64,000 nucleotides of DNA from Actinomycetes bacterium (GTDB lineage: Bacteria; Actinomycetota; Actinomycetes; Actinomycetales; Dermatophilaceae). Of this stretch, positions 24,281 through 32,505 are shown piece by piece. Position numbers and translations under genes: made by a program. The notes beneath the pieces are model-generated. The model saw only the letters and a list, made by a program, of their open reading frames with translations, did not search any database and was not told where the DNA came from. Positions within the stretch are counted from its first letter, which is position 1, and each line of letters begins with the position of its first letter. The stretch lies in NCBI GenBank assembly GCA_023420415.1, contig JAEZWF010000012.1, forward strand, positions 1 to 64,000. The letters are read 5' to 3'.

Positions 24281-25680
24281 CACGGCCGTTGCAGGGACTC
24301 CTGGCCGACGACCCGGTGGTTGCCACCGCCGGGGTCGGGCTGTTCGCCGAGGCCCTGCGCGACCAGGCCGTCCCCGTCACCGAGACCGACTGGCAGCCTC
24401 CTCTCGCTGGGACCGAGCGCCACCTGGCGACCGTACTTGCCGACCCGCGACGGCGTGACGCGAATGCCCTTGCCCTCCAACGGATGACGGCCGCCGGCGC
24501 CGATCTTGTCGACGTCCGCCCGGCCCGTGAGGCGCTCGGGCTCGAACGTGGGACGTTCCTGCACGCCGGACCGCCGATCACCTGGGAGCGGGCCTCCGGT
24601 CCCATGCGTGGCGCCCTGGTCGGGGCCGTCCTGTTCGAGGGCCTGGCCGACACGCCGGAGGAGGCCGAACGACAGCTGGCGGCCGCGGCATACACCCTCG
24701 AGCCCTGCCACCACCGCGACGCGGTCGGACCCATGGCGGGCGTCATCTCGCCTTCGATGTGGCTCTTCGAGCTGCGCGACGAGGTGCACGACCACACCTC
24801 GTGGTGCTCGCTCAACGAGGGGCTGGGCAAGGTGCTGCGCTACGGCGCCTATGGGCCCGAGGTCATCGACCGGCTGCACTGGATGAACACCACCCTCGGC
24901 CCCCTGCTGCAGCAGGCGGTGCGGGCCGCCGGGCCGATCGACATCAAGGCGATCATCACCCAGATGCTCCAGATGGGCGACGAGGGCCACAACCGCAACC
25001 GCGCCGGCTCGCTCATGCTCCTGCGCGAGCTGCTGCCCGCCCTCATCGCCGCCGACGCCCCCGCCGCGGACGTCGCGGAGGCCGTGCGCTTCTCGGGCGC
25101 GAACGAGCACTTCTTCCTCAACCTGGGTATGCCGGCGTGCAAGCTCTCGACGATGGCTGCGGAGGGAATCCCCGGGTCGACGGTTGTGACGACGATGGCG
25201 CGCAACGGCACCGACTTCGGCATCCGGACGGCGGGCACGGGCGACCGGTGGTTCACCGGACCCGCCAACACCCCGGACGGGCTGTTCCTCGGTGACTACG
25301 GACCCGAGGACGCCAACCCCGACATCGGCGACTCGGCCATCACCGAGACCGCGGGCATCGGTGGGTTCGCGATGGCTGCGGCGCCCGCGATCGTCCGGTT
25401 CGTCGGCGGCGACGTCCCCTTCGCGCTCCGGGCCACGCGCACGATGTACGAGATCACGGTCGGTGAGCACACGGCATACCAGGTGCCGATCCTGGAGTTC
25501 CGCGGCACGCCCACGGGCATCGACGTCACCGCCGTGGCACGGACCGGCATCCTGCCGCAGATCAACACCGGCATGGCGGGGCGCGTTGCCGGCACCGGGC
25601 AGGTGGGCGCCGGTCTGGTGAACCCGCCCGCCGAGTGCTTCACCGCAGCGCTCGAGGCGCTCGCGGCAGCCGCGAGGTGA
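24277..25680 (+). CDS. DUF1116 protein (YlbE/AllG-like)
   Basis: 467 residues, full length for DUF1116 (YlbE-like), always found with FdrA. Conserved blocks include GPPITWERASGPMRGALVGA, VGPMAGVISPSMWLFELRDE, GDEGHNRNRAGSLMLLRELL and TAVARTGILPQINTGMAGRV. The family is thought to form the carbamoyltransferase together with FdrA and DUF2877; the individual roles are not established. The gene starts on the ATGA overlap with fdrA and ends about 20 bases before folD, so folD may be partly cotranscribed although functionally separate. Confidence 0.88.
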   Translation: MTRPLQGLLADDPVVATAGVGLFAEALRDQAVPVTETDWQPPLAGTERHLATVLADPRRRDANALALQRMTAAGADLVDVRPAREALGLERGTFLHAGPPITWERASGPMRGALVGAVLFEGLADTPEEAERQLAAAAYTLEPCHHRDAVGPMAGVISPSMWLFELRDEVHDHTSWCSLNEGLGKVLRYGAYGPEVIDRLHWMNTTLGPLLQQAVRAAGPIDIKAIITQMLQMGDEGHNRNRAGSLMLLRELLPALIAADAPAADVAEAVRFSGANEHFFLNLGMPACKLSTMAAEGIPGSTVVTTMARNGTDFGIRTAGTGDRWFTGPANTPDGLFLGDYGPEDANPDIGDSAITETAGIGGFAMAAAPAIVRFVGGDVPFALRATRTMYEITVGEHTAYQVPILEFRGTPTGIDVTAVARTGILPQINTGMAGRVAGTGQVGAGLVNPPAECFTAALEALAAAAR

Positions 25681-25699
25681 CATGGCAGGATGGGCGACC

Positions 25700-26593
25700 G
25701 TGACGGCAGGCATCCTCGACGGTTCAGCGGTCCTGGCGACCATCAAGGACGAGCTGCGCGGGCGGGTGGCCGCACTGCGCGAGCGGGGCATCGTCCCCGG
25801 GCTCGGGACGGTGCTCGTCGGTGACGACCCGGGCAGCAAGTGGTACGTCAACGCCAAGCACAAGGACTGCGCTGAGGTGGGCATCACCTCGATCCGCCGC
25901 GACCTGCCCGCCGGGACGCCGCAGGCCGAGGTCGAGGCCGTCATCGACGAGCTCAACGCCGACCCCGAGTGCACCGGGTTCCTCGTGCAGCAGCCGACCG
26001 GCCTCGACGAGTTCGCGCTGCTGTCGCGCGTCGACCCCAGCAAGGACGTCGACGGCCTGCACCCCACCAACCTCGGCTGGCTGGTGCTCGGCAAGGACGC
26101 CCCACTGCCGTGCACGCCGGCCGGCTGCATCGAGCTGCTGCGCCGCTACGACGTGCCGATCGCCGGGGCTCGCGTCGCCATCGTCGGACGCGGCATCACC
26201 GTCGGGCGCCCGCTCGGGCTCATGCTGACCCGTCGTTCCGAGAACGCCACGGTTGTCCTGTGCCACACCGGAACTCGTGACCTGGCCGCCGAAGTCCGCC
26301 AGGCCGACATCGTCGTGGCGGCAGCCGGCCAGCCCGGTCTCATCACCGCCGACATGGTCAAGCCCGGGGCCGCCGTGCTCGACGTCGGCGTCAGCCGCAT
26401 CATCGCCGAGGACGGCAAGTCCAAGGTTGCCGGTGACGTCGCCGCCGACGTCCGCGACGTGGCCGGCTGGGTCAGCCCCAACCCCGGCGGCGTCGGTCCG
26501 ATGACCCGCGCCATGCTCCTGTCCAACATCGTCGCGGCGGCTGAACGCGCAGCCGACGACGCCGGCACCGCAGCCCTCGGCGCGGACGCCTGA
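25700..26593 (+). CDS. folD: Bifunctional methylenetetrahydrofolate dehydrogenase/cyclohydrolase FolD
   Basis: 297 residues interconverting 5,10-methylene-, methenyl- and 10-formyl-tetrahydrofolate with NADP. Signatures: GTVLVGDDPGSKWYVNAKHK with the catalytic Lys region, GFLVQQPTGLD, DVDGLHPTNLG and the NADP loop VGRGITVGRPLGLML, then SPNPGGVGPMTRAML at the end. The GTG at 25700 gives MTAGILDG, matching actinobacterial FolD N-termini; an in-frame ATG at 25682 with GAGG just upstream is the alternative and would add six residues. DUF3017 follows 11 bp later. Confidence 0.95.
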   Translation: MTAGILDGSAVLATIKDELRGRVAALRERGIVPGLGTVLVGDDPGSKWYVNAKHKDCAEVGITSIRRDLPAGTPQAEVEAVIDELNADPECTGFLVQQPTGLDEFALLSRVDPSKDVDGLHPTNLGWLVLGKDAPLPCTPAGCIELLRRYDVPIAGARVAIVGRGITVGRPLGLMLTRRSENATVVLCHTGTRDLAAEVRQADIVVAAAGQPGLITADMVKPGAAVLDVGVSRIIAEDGKSKVAGDVAADVRDVAGWVSPNPGGVGPMTRAMLLSNIVAAAERAADDAGTAALGADA

Positions 26594-26604
26594 CGGAGAC
26601 CGCC

Positions 26605-26874
26605 GTGGCGACGCCCAAGCTCGGCTGGTGGTGGGTGGTCGCCCCCCTCTTCGCGCTGGGTCTGCTCGCCTACGCCTTCGACCGGATCCTGCTCGGCGGC
26701 TACCTGCTCGCGGCCGCAGCCGGCCTCGGCGCGATCATCCGACTGGTGCTGCCCAAAGAGGAAGCCGGCGGGCTCGCGGTCCGCTCGAGGTTCACTGACG
26801 TCACCGTGCTGGTCGGGTTCGCCGTCGCGCTGGTGTTCATCACCAGCGTCGTCGACCTGCGCCCGCCGGGCTGA
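26605..26874 (+). CDS. DUF3017 small membrane protein
   Basis: 89 residues with three hydrophobic segments (WWVVAPLFALGLLAYAF, LLGGYLLAAAAGLGAIIRLV, VTVLVGFAVALVFITSVVDL). DUF3017 proteins usually sit directly behind folD in actinobacteria, as here. Function unknown. GTG start. Confidence 0.88.
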   Translation: MATPKLGWWWVVAPLFALGLLAYAFDRILLGGYLLAAAAGLGAIIRLVLPKEEAGGLAVRSRFTDVTVLVGFAVALVFITSVVDLRPPG

Positions 26875-26885
26875 CGACCGACGAC

Positions 26886-26948
26886 AAACGGCGGTTGCGC
26901 GGCATACGCACCAGCAATGGCTGGCTGTGTGCCGCCCAACCGCCGTTT
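26886..26948. terminator. Bidirectional terminator, DUF3017 / mdh
   Basis: AAACGGCGGTTG (26886-26897) and CAACCGCCGTTT (26937-26948) are perfect 12-bp arms between convergent genes, with further partial pairing inside (CGGCA/TGCCG, CCAGC/GCTGG). A-tracts and T-tracts at the two ends fit termination on both strands. One TATGCCG motif copy lies in the loop. Confidence 0.7.
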
Positions 26949-26968
26949 CGCGGAAGGCGCCCCGCGCG

Positions 26969-27958
26969 TCAGATCAGGCCCAGGCCCTTGACGGCCTCGC
27001 GCTCCTCGGCCAGCTCGGCCGTGGACGCATCGATCTTGCCCCGCGAGAAGTCGTCGATGTCCAGGCCCTGGACGATCTCCCACTTGCCGTCCTTGACGGT
27101 CACGGGGAACGAGGAGATGAGCCCCTCGGGCACGCCGTAGGAGCCGTCGGAGACGACCGACATCGACACCCAGTCACCATCCGGGGTGCCGAGCGCCCAG
27201 TCGCGGACGTGGTCGATCGTGGCCGACGCAGCCGACGCAGCGGAGGACGCGCCGCGCGCCTCGATGATCGCGGCGCCGCGCTTGGCGACGGTGGGGATGA
27301 AGGTGTTCTCCAGCCACTCCTGGTCGTTCACGGCCTCGGCGGCGTTCTTGCCACCGACCTCGGCGTGGAACAGGTCGGGGTACTGGGTCGCGGAGTGGTT
27401 GCCCCAGATCGTCATCTTGCGGATCTCGGTGACCGGGACGCCGAGCTTGGCGGCGAGCTGGGAGATCGCGCGGTTGTGGTCCAGGCGGGTCAGCGCCGCG
27501 AACCGCTCCTGCGGGATGTCGGGCGCGTTGCTCATGGCGATGAGGGCGTTGGTGTTGGCCGGGTTGCCGGTCACCGTGACGCGGATGTCGTCGGCCGCGA
27601 CCTTGTTCAGGGCCTTGCCCTGCGGGGCGAAGATGCCACCGTTGGCCTCGAGCAGGTCGCCGCGCTCCATGCCGGGGCCGCGCGGGCGGGCGCCGACGAG
27701 CAGGGCGTGGTTGACGCCGTCGAACATCTTCTCCGCGTCGTCGCCGATCTCGACCTTCGCCAGCGTCGGGAACGCGCAGTCGTCGAGCTCCATGACGACG
27801 CCCTCGAGCGCCTTGAGGGCCGGCGTGATCTCGAGGAGCCGCAGCTCGACGGGGGTGTCCGGGCCGAAGATCGCACCGCTGGCGATGCGGAACAGGAGGC
27901 TGTAGCCGATCTGGCCGGCGGCGCCGGTCACGGCGACCTTGACGGGGGTTGTGCTCAC
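26969..27958 (-). CDS. mdh: Malate dehydrogenase
   Basis: 329 residues, NAD-dependent malate/oxaloacetate enzyme of the TCA cycle. N-terminal Rossmann motif VAVTGAAGQIGYSLLFRIAS; catalytic His in IWGNHSATQYPDLFHAEVGG; substrate Arg residues in GARPRGPGMERGDLLEANGG. It belongs to the cytosolic-type group common in actinobacteria. The GTG at 27958 is chosen because the Rossmann fold starts within ten residues and AAGAAGGG lies upstream. It stands alone between two terminators and shares the pathway with icd and sdhCDAB in this window. Confidence 0.96.
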   Translation of the reverse strand: MSTTPVKVAVTGAAGQIGYSLLFRIASGAIFGPDTPVELRLLEITPALKALEGVVMELDDCAFPTLAKVEIGDDAEKMFDGVNHALLVGARPRGPGMERGDLLEANGGIFAPQGKALNKVAADDIRVTVTGNPANTNALIAMSNAPDIPQERFAALTRLDHNRAISQLAAKLGVPVTEIRKMTIWGNHSATQYPDLFHAEVGGKNAAEAVNDQEWLENTFIPTVAKRGAAIIEARGASSAASAASATIDHVRDWALGTPDGDWVSMSVVSDGSYGVPEGLISSFPVTVKDGKWEIVQGLDIDDFSRGKIDASTAELAEEREAVKGLGLI

Positions 27959-28077
27959 GGGTGTGCCCTTCTTGCCGAGTTCGGGTCCGGCAGCGAGGGG
28001 GTATGCCGCGTGGGCGCGTCTTCGCTGCTCGCACCCGACGCTAGCAAAGGGTCTGGCAGGGGGTGCGGCCACCCGAG
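27959..28077. promoter_or_regulatory. mdh upstream region
   Basis: 119 bp between the S15 peptidase stop and the mdh start, both minus strand. It must hold the mdh promoter and probably a terminator for the peptidase. It includes one GGTATGCCGCGTGG motif (28000-28013) and no clear hairpin. Confidence 0.3.
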
Positions 28078-29892
28078 TCAGAGGCGGCCGCCGACGACCG
28101 GCAGCGTGACGGTGGTGCGCTTGAGGTCGACGGCTACGGTGCCGCCGGGGGCGGGGCGTACCGTGAACTCGTTGTCGCTGGAGTAGATGACGATCCCGAG
28201 CCGGGAGCCGGCCGGCACGATCGAGTCCTTGGGCTGCAGGTTGACCGTCGTGCGCACGGGCTGGTTGGCGTTGACCGGGTTCTCCCGCGACAGCGAGGTG
28301 CGGTTGCGGGGGTCGGCCCAGCCGCGGGTCAGCACGGTGGGGGTGCCGTCCGGCGCGTACGACACGAGCGCCACCGACTGGTTCATCCGCGGTGCGCTGT
28401 ACCGGGCCGTCAGGGTCACCGACGGGGTGCCACTGAGGTGGGTGTCGCGGGCGAGCGGCGCGGTCGTGAACAGCAACCGGTTCGGCGAGGACTGCGCCGC
28501 TGCCAAGGTGTCCAGCGGCACGGACGCGTCGTCCACGATGCGCTGGTCGGCCTTCGACCGGGTTCCGGTGGTCAGGGTGCCGACCGCTGACCCGTCGCCG
28601 CCGGGCCGCAGCGTGACGGGTGCCGACCCGGGCACCGGCCACTCGGCATACGGCGTCGGGTCCTGCCGGCTGGCGCCCTCACGCACCACCCAGGCGCGGG
28701 GGTCGCGCTCGACACCGTTCTGGACGTCCCAGAGGTAGCGGGTGAACCACTTGTTCATGAGCGTGTCCGTCGGCGGCCCGCCGTGACCGCCCTGGTGCCA
28801 GTAGACCTGGTGCGGCACGCCCTGGGCGCGCAGGGCCGCGTAGAACTGGGCGGCGTTCTTGGTCATGACGTTGAAGTCGTTGAAGCCGTGGGCCACCAGC
28901 GTCGCCGCCCGAACCTTGCCCACGTCGCGCATGTAGTCGCGCTCGGCCCAGAACGGCGAGTAGTCACCGGTGACGCGGTCCTGCTCTCGGGCGATCTCGT
29001 CGAGCACCGGCTGGCAGACCGGACGGTCCGAACGCGTGAGGACGGCGTCGGCGAGCACGTCGAGGTCCTCGCCCTGGTAGCCGCCCGGAGCCCGCACCAG
29101 CCCCTGCGAGCGGTAGTAGTCGTACCAGCTCGAGATGGCCGACACCGGCACGATCGCCTTGAGGTTCGGGACGCCGGTGGTCGCGACGGCGATGGGCAGC
29201 GTGCCGTTGTAGGACGTGCCCGTCATACCGACGTTGCCCGTGGTCCACGTCGGGCTCGGCACCGGCTCCTGCGCGCCCCGCGTGGCGAAGCCCTTGGCGC
29301 GGCCGCCGAGCCAGTCGACGACTGCCTTGCCGCCGAGCGTCTCGTTGCGGCCACCGCTCGTGGGGCAGCCGTCCGACAGCCCCGTGCCGGGCGACTCAGA
29401 GTGAACCACCGCGAATCCCCTTGGGATCCAGGCGGATTCGTAGCCGCGGCTGATGATCGGGCTGGTGCTGCGGGCGGTGAAGGGCGGGGTGGCGGGGCGT
29501 GATGACGGCGGGTTGCCGAGCTCGTGGTCGACGTCCCAGTTGCTCGCGTTCGCCAGGCCGGCGTAGTAGGGGCTGTCCTCGTAGATGACTGGCACCTTGA
29601 CGCCGTTGGCCGTCTCGGCCGGTCGCGCCAACGACACGTGCACCCGGTCCAGGCGCCCGTCCCGGTCGGAGTCGGACTCGGTCTCGACCCACAGCTCCTG
29701 GCGGATCCACGAGCTCGGGTCGGCGTTGAACACCGGCTGGCTCTGGCCGTCGACGACGACCGGCCCGGTGGCACCGGCCACGGCCGGCTGGGGTGCGGCG
29801 GTCGCCGACTGGCTGACGAGGCATGACGCCAGGACGGTGGCCGCTGCGGTGGCGGCGAGGGCAGGCGTGGCACGGCGGCGCTGGGGCATCAT
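28078..29892 (-). CDS. Secreted S15 Xaa-Pro dipeptidyl-peptidase / CocE-type hydrolase
   Basis: 604 residues with a signal sequence at 1-33. The nucleophile is Ser in the GTSYNG elbow, followed by the acid and base in HGFNDFNVMTKNA and HQGGHGGPP. The C-terminal third is the jelly-roll X-Pro_dipeptidyl-peptidase domain. It removes Xaa-Pro dipeptides or cleaves esters outside the cell. Whether it is a lipoprotein is open: LASC near residues 21-24 fits a lipobox, but ATAA at 31-34 equally fits signal peptidase I. Normal length, single gene. Confidence 0.88.
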   Translation of the reverse strand: MMPQRRRATPALAATAAATVLASCLVSQSATAAPQPAVAGATGPVVVDGQSQPVFNADPSSWIRQELWVETESDSDRDGRLDRVHVSLARPAETANGVKVPVIYEDSPYYAGLANASNWDVDHELGNPPSSRPATPPFTARSTSPIISRGYESAWIPRGFAVVHSESPGTGLSDGCPTSGGRNETLGGKAVVDWLGGRAKGFATRGAQEPVPSPTWTTGNVGMTGTSYNGTLPIAVATTGVPNLKAIVPVSAISSWYDYYRSQGLVRAPGGYQGEDLDVLADAVLTRSDRPVCQPVLDEIAREQDRVTGDYSPFWAERDYMRDVGKVRAATLVAHGFNDFNVMTKNAAQFYAALRAQGVPHQVYWHQGGHGGPPTDTLMNKWFTRYLWDVQNGVERDPRAWVVREGASRQDPTPYAEWPVPGSAPVTLRPGGDGSAVGTLTTGTRSKADQRIVDDASVPLDTLAAAQSSPNRLLFTTAPLARDTHLSGTPSVTLTARYSAPRMNQSVALVSYAPDGTPTVLTRGWADPRNRTSLSRENPVNANQPVRTTVNLQPKDSIVPAGSRLGIVIYSSDNEFTVRPAPGGTVAVDLKRTTVTLPVVGGRL

Positions 29893-29999
29893 CGACTCCG
29901 AACTCGGGTGCGGACCGGCGGATGGCCCGACGCTACTTCCCGGCAGCGCCCGTGTCGCGGCGAGAACACGACTCTGACCTGATGGCCTCGTAGGGTGGT
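29893..29999. promoter_or_regulatory. Divergent region, S15 peptidase / Nudix-GNAT
   Basis: 107 bp with two divergent starts. No strong ribosome-binding site is visible for the plus-strand GTG, so that message may be leaderless or nearly so. No palindrome noticed. Confidence 0.3.
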
Positions 30000-30989
30000 G
30001 TGGTGCCCACTCCCGATTTCATCGTGTCGCTGCGAGAGAAGATCGGGACCGACCTGCTCTTCCTCTCCGGCGTCGCCGGGGTCGTGCGCAATGGCGCCGG
30101 CCAGGTGCTCCTCGGTCGCCGGTCCGACACCGGTCTGTGGTCGGTCCCGAGCGGGATCCTCGAGCCCGGCGAGCAGCCCGCGGAGGGCCTCGCCCGCGAG
30201 ATCGAGGAGGAGACCTGCGTTGTCGTGGCCGTGGACTCGGTCGTGTCGGTGTGGACCCTGCCCCAGATGACCTACCCGAACGGCGACCGGTCCCAGTACC
30301 TCGACGTCTGCTTCCTGTGCAGCCACGTGTCGGGCGAACCCGCCGTCGGTGATGGCGAGCTCACCCAGGTGGCGTGGTTCGACCCGGACTCCCTTCCGGA
30401 CGACCTCGGCCCGAGCTCACGGCTCAAGCTCGAGCGTGCGCTCGCGTTCACCGGTCGCACCACCTTCGACGGCGACCGGTATGCCGCCGTGCCCGACTCG
30501 GGCGACCGTCTCGCCACCCTCGACGACGCCGGTCGCGAGGTCGTCGTGCGCCGTGCGACCGAGGCCGACCTGCCAGCCATCGTGCGGCTGCTCGCCGACG
30601 ACGAGCTGGGGGCGACCCGCGAGGACGAGGGTGACCTCACGGCATACCGGCGCGGTCTTGCCGCCATCGACGCCGACCCGCACCAGCTGCTCGTCGTCCT
30701 CGACGACGACGGCGAGGTCGTGGGCACCCTGCAGCTGACGTTCATCCCCGGGATCTCGCACCAGGGCGCGTGGCGCGCGCAGGTCGAGGCGGTGCGCGTT
30801 GCCGCCGACCGACGCGGCAGCGGCCTCGGTGGGCAGATGGTCCAGTGGGCGGTGCAGGAGAGCCGGAGCCGGGGCGCGCGCGTGGTCCAGCTGACGAGCA
30901 ATGCCGTTCGGGCCGACGCGCGCCGGTTCTACGAGCGGCTCGGGTTCGTCCCCAGCCACACCGGCTTCAAGCTGCCGCTGGCAGACTGA
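30000..30989 (+). CDS. Nudix hydrolase - GNAT acetyltransferase fusion
   Basis: 329 residues in two domains. Residues 1-150 are Nudix: the box reads GILEPGEQPAEGLAREIEEE, a complete GX5EX7REUXEE pattern, so metal-dependent pyrophosphohydrolase activity is expected. Residues 170-329 are GNAT: VEAVRVAADRRGSGLGGQMV is the acetyl-CoA loop and ARRFYERLGF the end motif. Both halves look active. Two adjacent GTG codons (30000, 30003) compete as start. The linker codes YAAVPDSGDR, and its DNA (30478-30503) is identical over 26 bp to one arm of the terminator at 35665. Confidence 0.88.
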   Translation: MVPTPDFIVSLREKIGTDLLFLSGVAGVVRNGAGQVLLGRRSDTGLWSVPSGILEPGEQPAEGLAREIEEETCVVVAVDSVVSVWTLPQMTYPNGDRSQYLDVCFLCSHVSGEPAVGDGELTQVAWFDPDSLPDDLGPSSRLKLERALAFTGRTTFDGDRYAAVPDSGDRLATLDDAGREVVVRRATEADLPAIVRLLADDELGATREDEGDLTAYRRGLAAIDADPHQLLVVLDDDGEVVGTLQLTFIPGISHQGAWRAQVEAVRVAADRRGSGLGGQMVQWAVQESRSRGARVVQLTSNAVRADARRFYERLGFVPSHTGFKLPLAD

Positions 30990-31008
30990 ACCGCGCCGGC
31001 CAGCGACG

Positions 31009-32397
31009 TCACCAGTTGGCTTCGCGCGGCGCCTTGGGCAGCTTCACCTTCCGGGGCCGCATCACGTAGACCGTTCCACCCGAGTGGGGCACCCACGCGT
31101 TCTCGAACTGGTCGCGGCGGTAGGTGACGCGCACCTGGTCGTTGTCCGGGATGAGGTGCGACGCCGGGTCGTTGACGACGACATCACCGTTGGGCGCGAA
31201 CCCGGCGATGACGAGCAGGTGCCCGTTGGTCCCGTAGCCCGCGCCGTCCATGTCCTCCTTCTCGAACGACACCGACGCCACCAGCGGGATGCCGGCCGCG
31301 ATGAAGGCCTCCGCCTCCCGCAGCGAACGCAGCCGGGTGACGAAGCCCTCGAGCCCGAACTCCGCGGCATACGCCGTGTTGTAGGGCCAGTTGCCCGCGC
31401 CGTCGTAGCGGTAGTCGAAGACGTTCCGGGCCGCGAAGTCGACGGTGGCATCGACGGGTGGGTCGACCCACGCGAGGTCGGCCGGCGAGGGCCCAACTCC
31501 CCAGTGCCCCAACACCATTGACGTCGAGGTGGGCGAGCACCAGGCCTCGCCACCGTTGTCCCACTGGGGGTAGTGGCCGATGTGCACCTCCTGCGACAGG
31601 GTCGGCACGTCGAGCGTGCGCACGACGCCGGCCGGGGCACTTGTCGCCACGGTGGGGTCGCTCGGCAGGTTCGAGGCGACCGCACCCAGGAGGGTGACCG
31701 AAGGGCTCGCCGTCGACCCCACCCGCCGCAACAGCACGACCCGCAGCTGCCAGTCGCGCAGCACGTGGTCGTTCAGCGTGGCCAGGGTGTCGACGTAGAC
31801 GGTGGCGTGCTCGGTGCCCTGTCGCCCGACCGACGTGCGGTGGATTGCGCCGCCGTCGGCCGGGTCGTCGCTGGCCCAGCGGCCCAGGACGTACCACCCG
31901 GTGAGCGTGCCGTCCTCGGCGGTCCCGCGCACCAGCACCTCGAGCCACGTGCCGTCCGGAGTGGAGGCGTTCCACGAGGCGATCAGCTCGGTGAGCGGGA
32001 ACGGCGGGGCCACGACCGGCGAGGTCCACGTCGCCGTGTCGTACTCGACAGCGGTCCCGTCGCCGTACGGATCGGTGTACGAGCGGCTGCCGGTGGCGTG
32101 GTCGATGGTCAGCCCGGCTCGCCCCACCCGAGTGCCGTCGTGGCTGCCCTTGCGCAGGTGCTGCCCCCGCCAGGCGTGGAACTCGATGTGTCGCGGGCTC
32201 GGTGAGGAGGGTGGCGCTGCGCCTTCGCCGAGACGCGGGTATGCCGCGGGGCCGCCACTCGCGGAGGCCGCACCGGGCGCGGTCACGAGCGTGGCCGCCA
32301 CGGCGGCTCCGGCGCCAAGGACCGCCCGGCGGGTGAGGGGCGGGGTCGCGAGCGAGGTGCGAGGCGACGCGGGCTGTGAAAGTTTTCCACGCGGCAT
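31009..32397 (-). CDS. Tat-secreted C39-like cysteine peptidase
   Basis: 462 residues with a twin-arginine signal (LTRRAVLGAGAAVAATLVTA, residues about 21-40). The C-terminal Peptidase_C39_2 domain has the catalytic Cys in GEAWCSPTSTSMVLGHWG, the His in TNGHLLVIAGFAPNGDVVVN and the Asp shortly after (NDPASH). The preceding 200 residues are beta-rich, probably a substrate- or wall-binding module. It likely acts on peptides outside the cell after folding in the cytoplasm. The ATG at 32397 lies inside a GGTATGCCGCGTGG motif copy. Confidence 0.85.
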   Translation of the reverse strand: MPRGKLSQPASPRTSLATPPLTRRAVLGAGAAVAATLVTAPGAASASGGPAAYPRLGEGAAPPSSPSPRHIEFHAWRGQHLRKGSHDGTRVGRAGLTIDHATGSRSYTDPYGDGTAVEYDTATWTSPVVAPPFPLTELIASWNASTPDGTWLEVLVRGTAEDGTLTGWYVLGRWASDDPADGGAIHRTSVGRQGTEHATVYVDTLATLNDHVLRDWQLRVVLLRRVGSTASPSVTLLGAVASNLPSDPTVATSAPAGVVRTLDVPTLSQEVHIGHYPQWDNGGEAWCSPTSTSMVLGHWGVGPSPADLAWVDPPVDATVDFAARNVFDYRYDGAGNWPYNTAYAAEFGLEGFVTRLRSLREAEAFIAAGIPLVASVSFEKEDMDGAGYGTNGHLLVIAGFAPNGDVVVNDPASHLIPDNDQVRVTYRRDQFENAWVPHSGGTVYVMRPRKVKLPKAPREANW

Positions 32398-32502
32398 ACC
32401 CCCTGAGCGTAAACAGTTTTCGACATCCTGCCACCCGAAGGCCGGCCGACCGGTCCGGGGGCAGGTTGACTCGCCGACATTGCCTCAGCCACCATTGAGG
32501 CA
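32398..32502. promoter_or_regulatory. Divergent region, C39 peptidase / ArsR fusion
   Basis: 105 bp. TTGACT at 32466-32471 is a good -35 for the plus-strand gene, 32 bases from its ATG, leaving little or no leader. The ArsR operator at 32478-32505 lies directly downstream of it. TGTTTACGC-like AT-rich bases (32405-32425) probably belong to the minus-strand promoter. Confidence 0.45.
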
Positions 32503-32505
32503 ATG
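32478..32505. promoter_or_regulatory. Candidate ArsR operator overlapping the start codon
   Basis: CATTGCCTCA (32478-32487) and TGAGGCAATG (32496-32505) are perfect 10-bp arms with an 8-bp spacer. The right arm contains the ATG of the ArsR fusion gene. A dimeric winged-helix repressor bound here would block transcription start or early elongation of its own gene. Confidence 0.7.
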
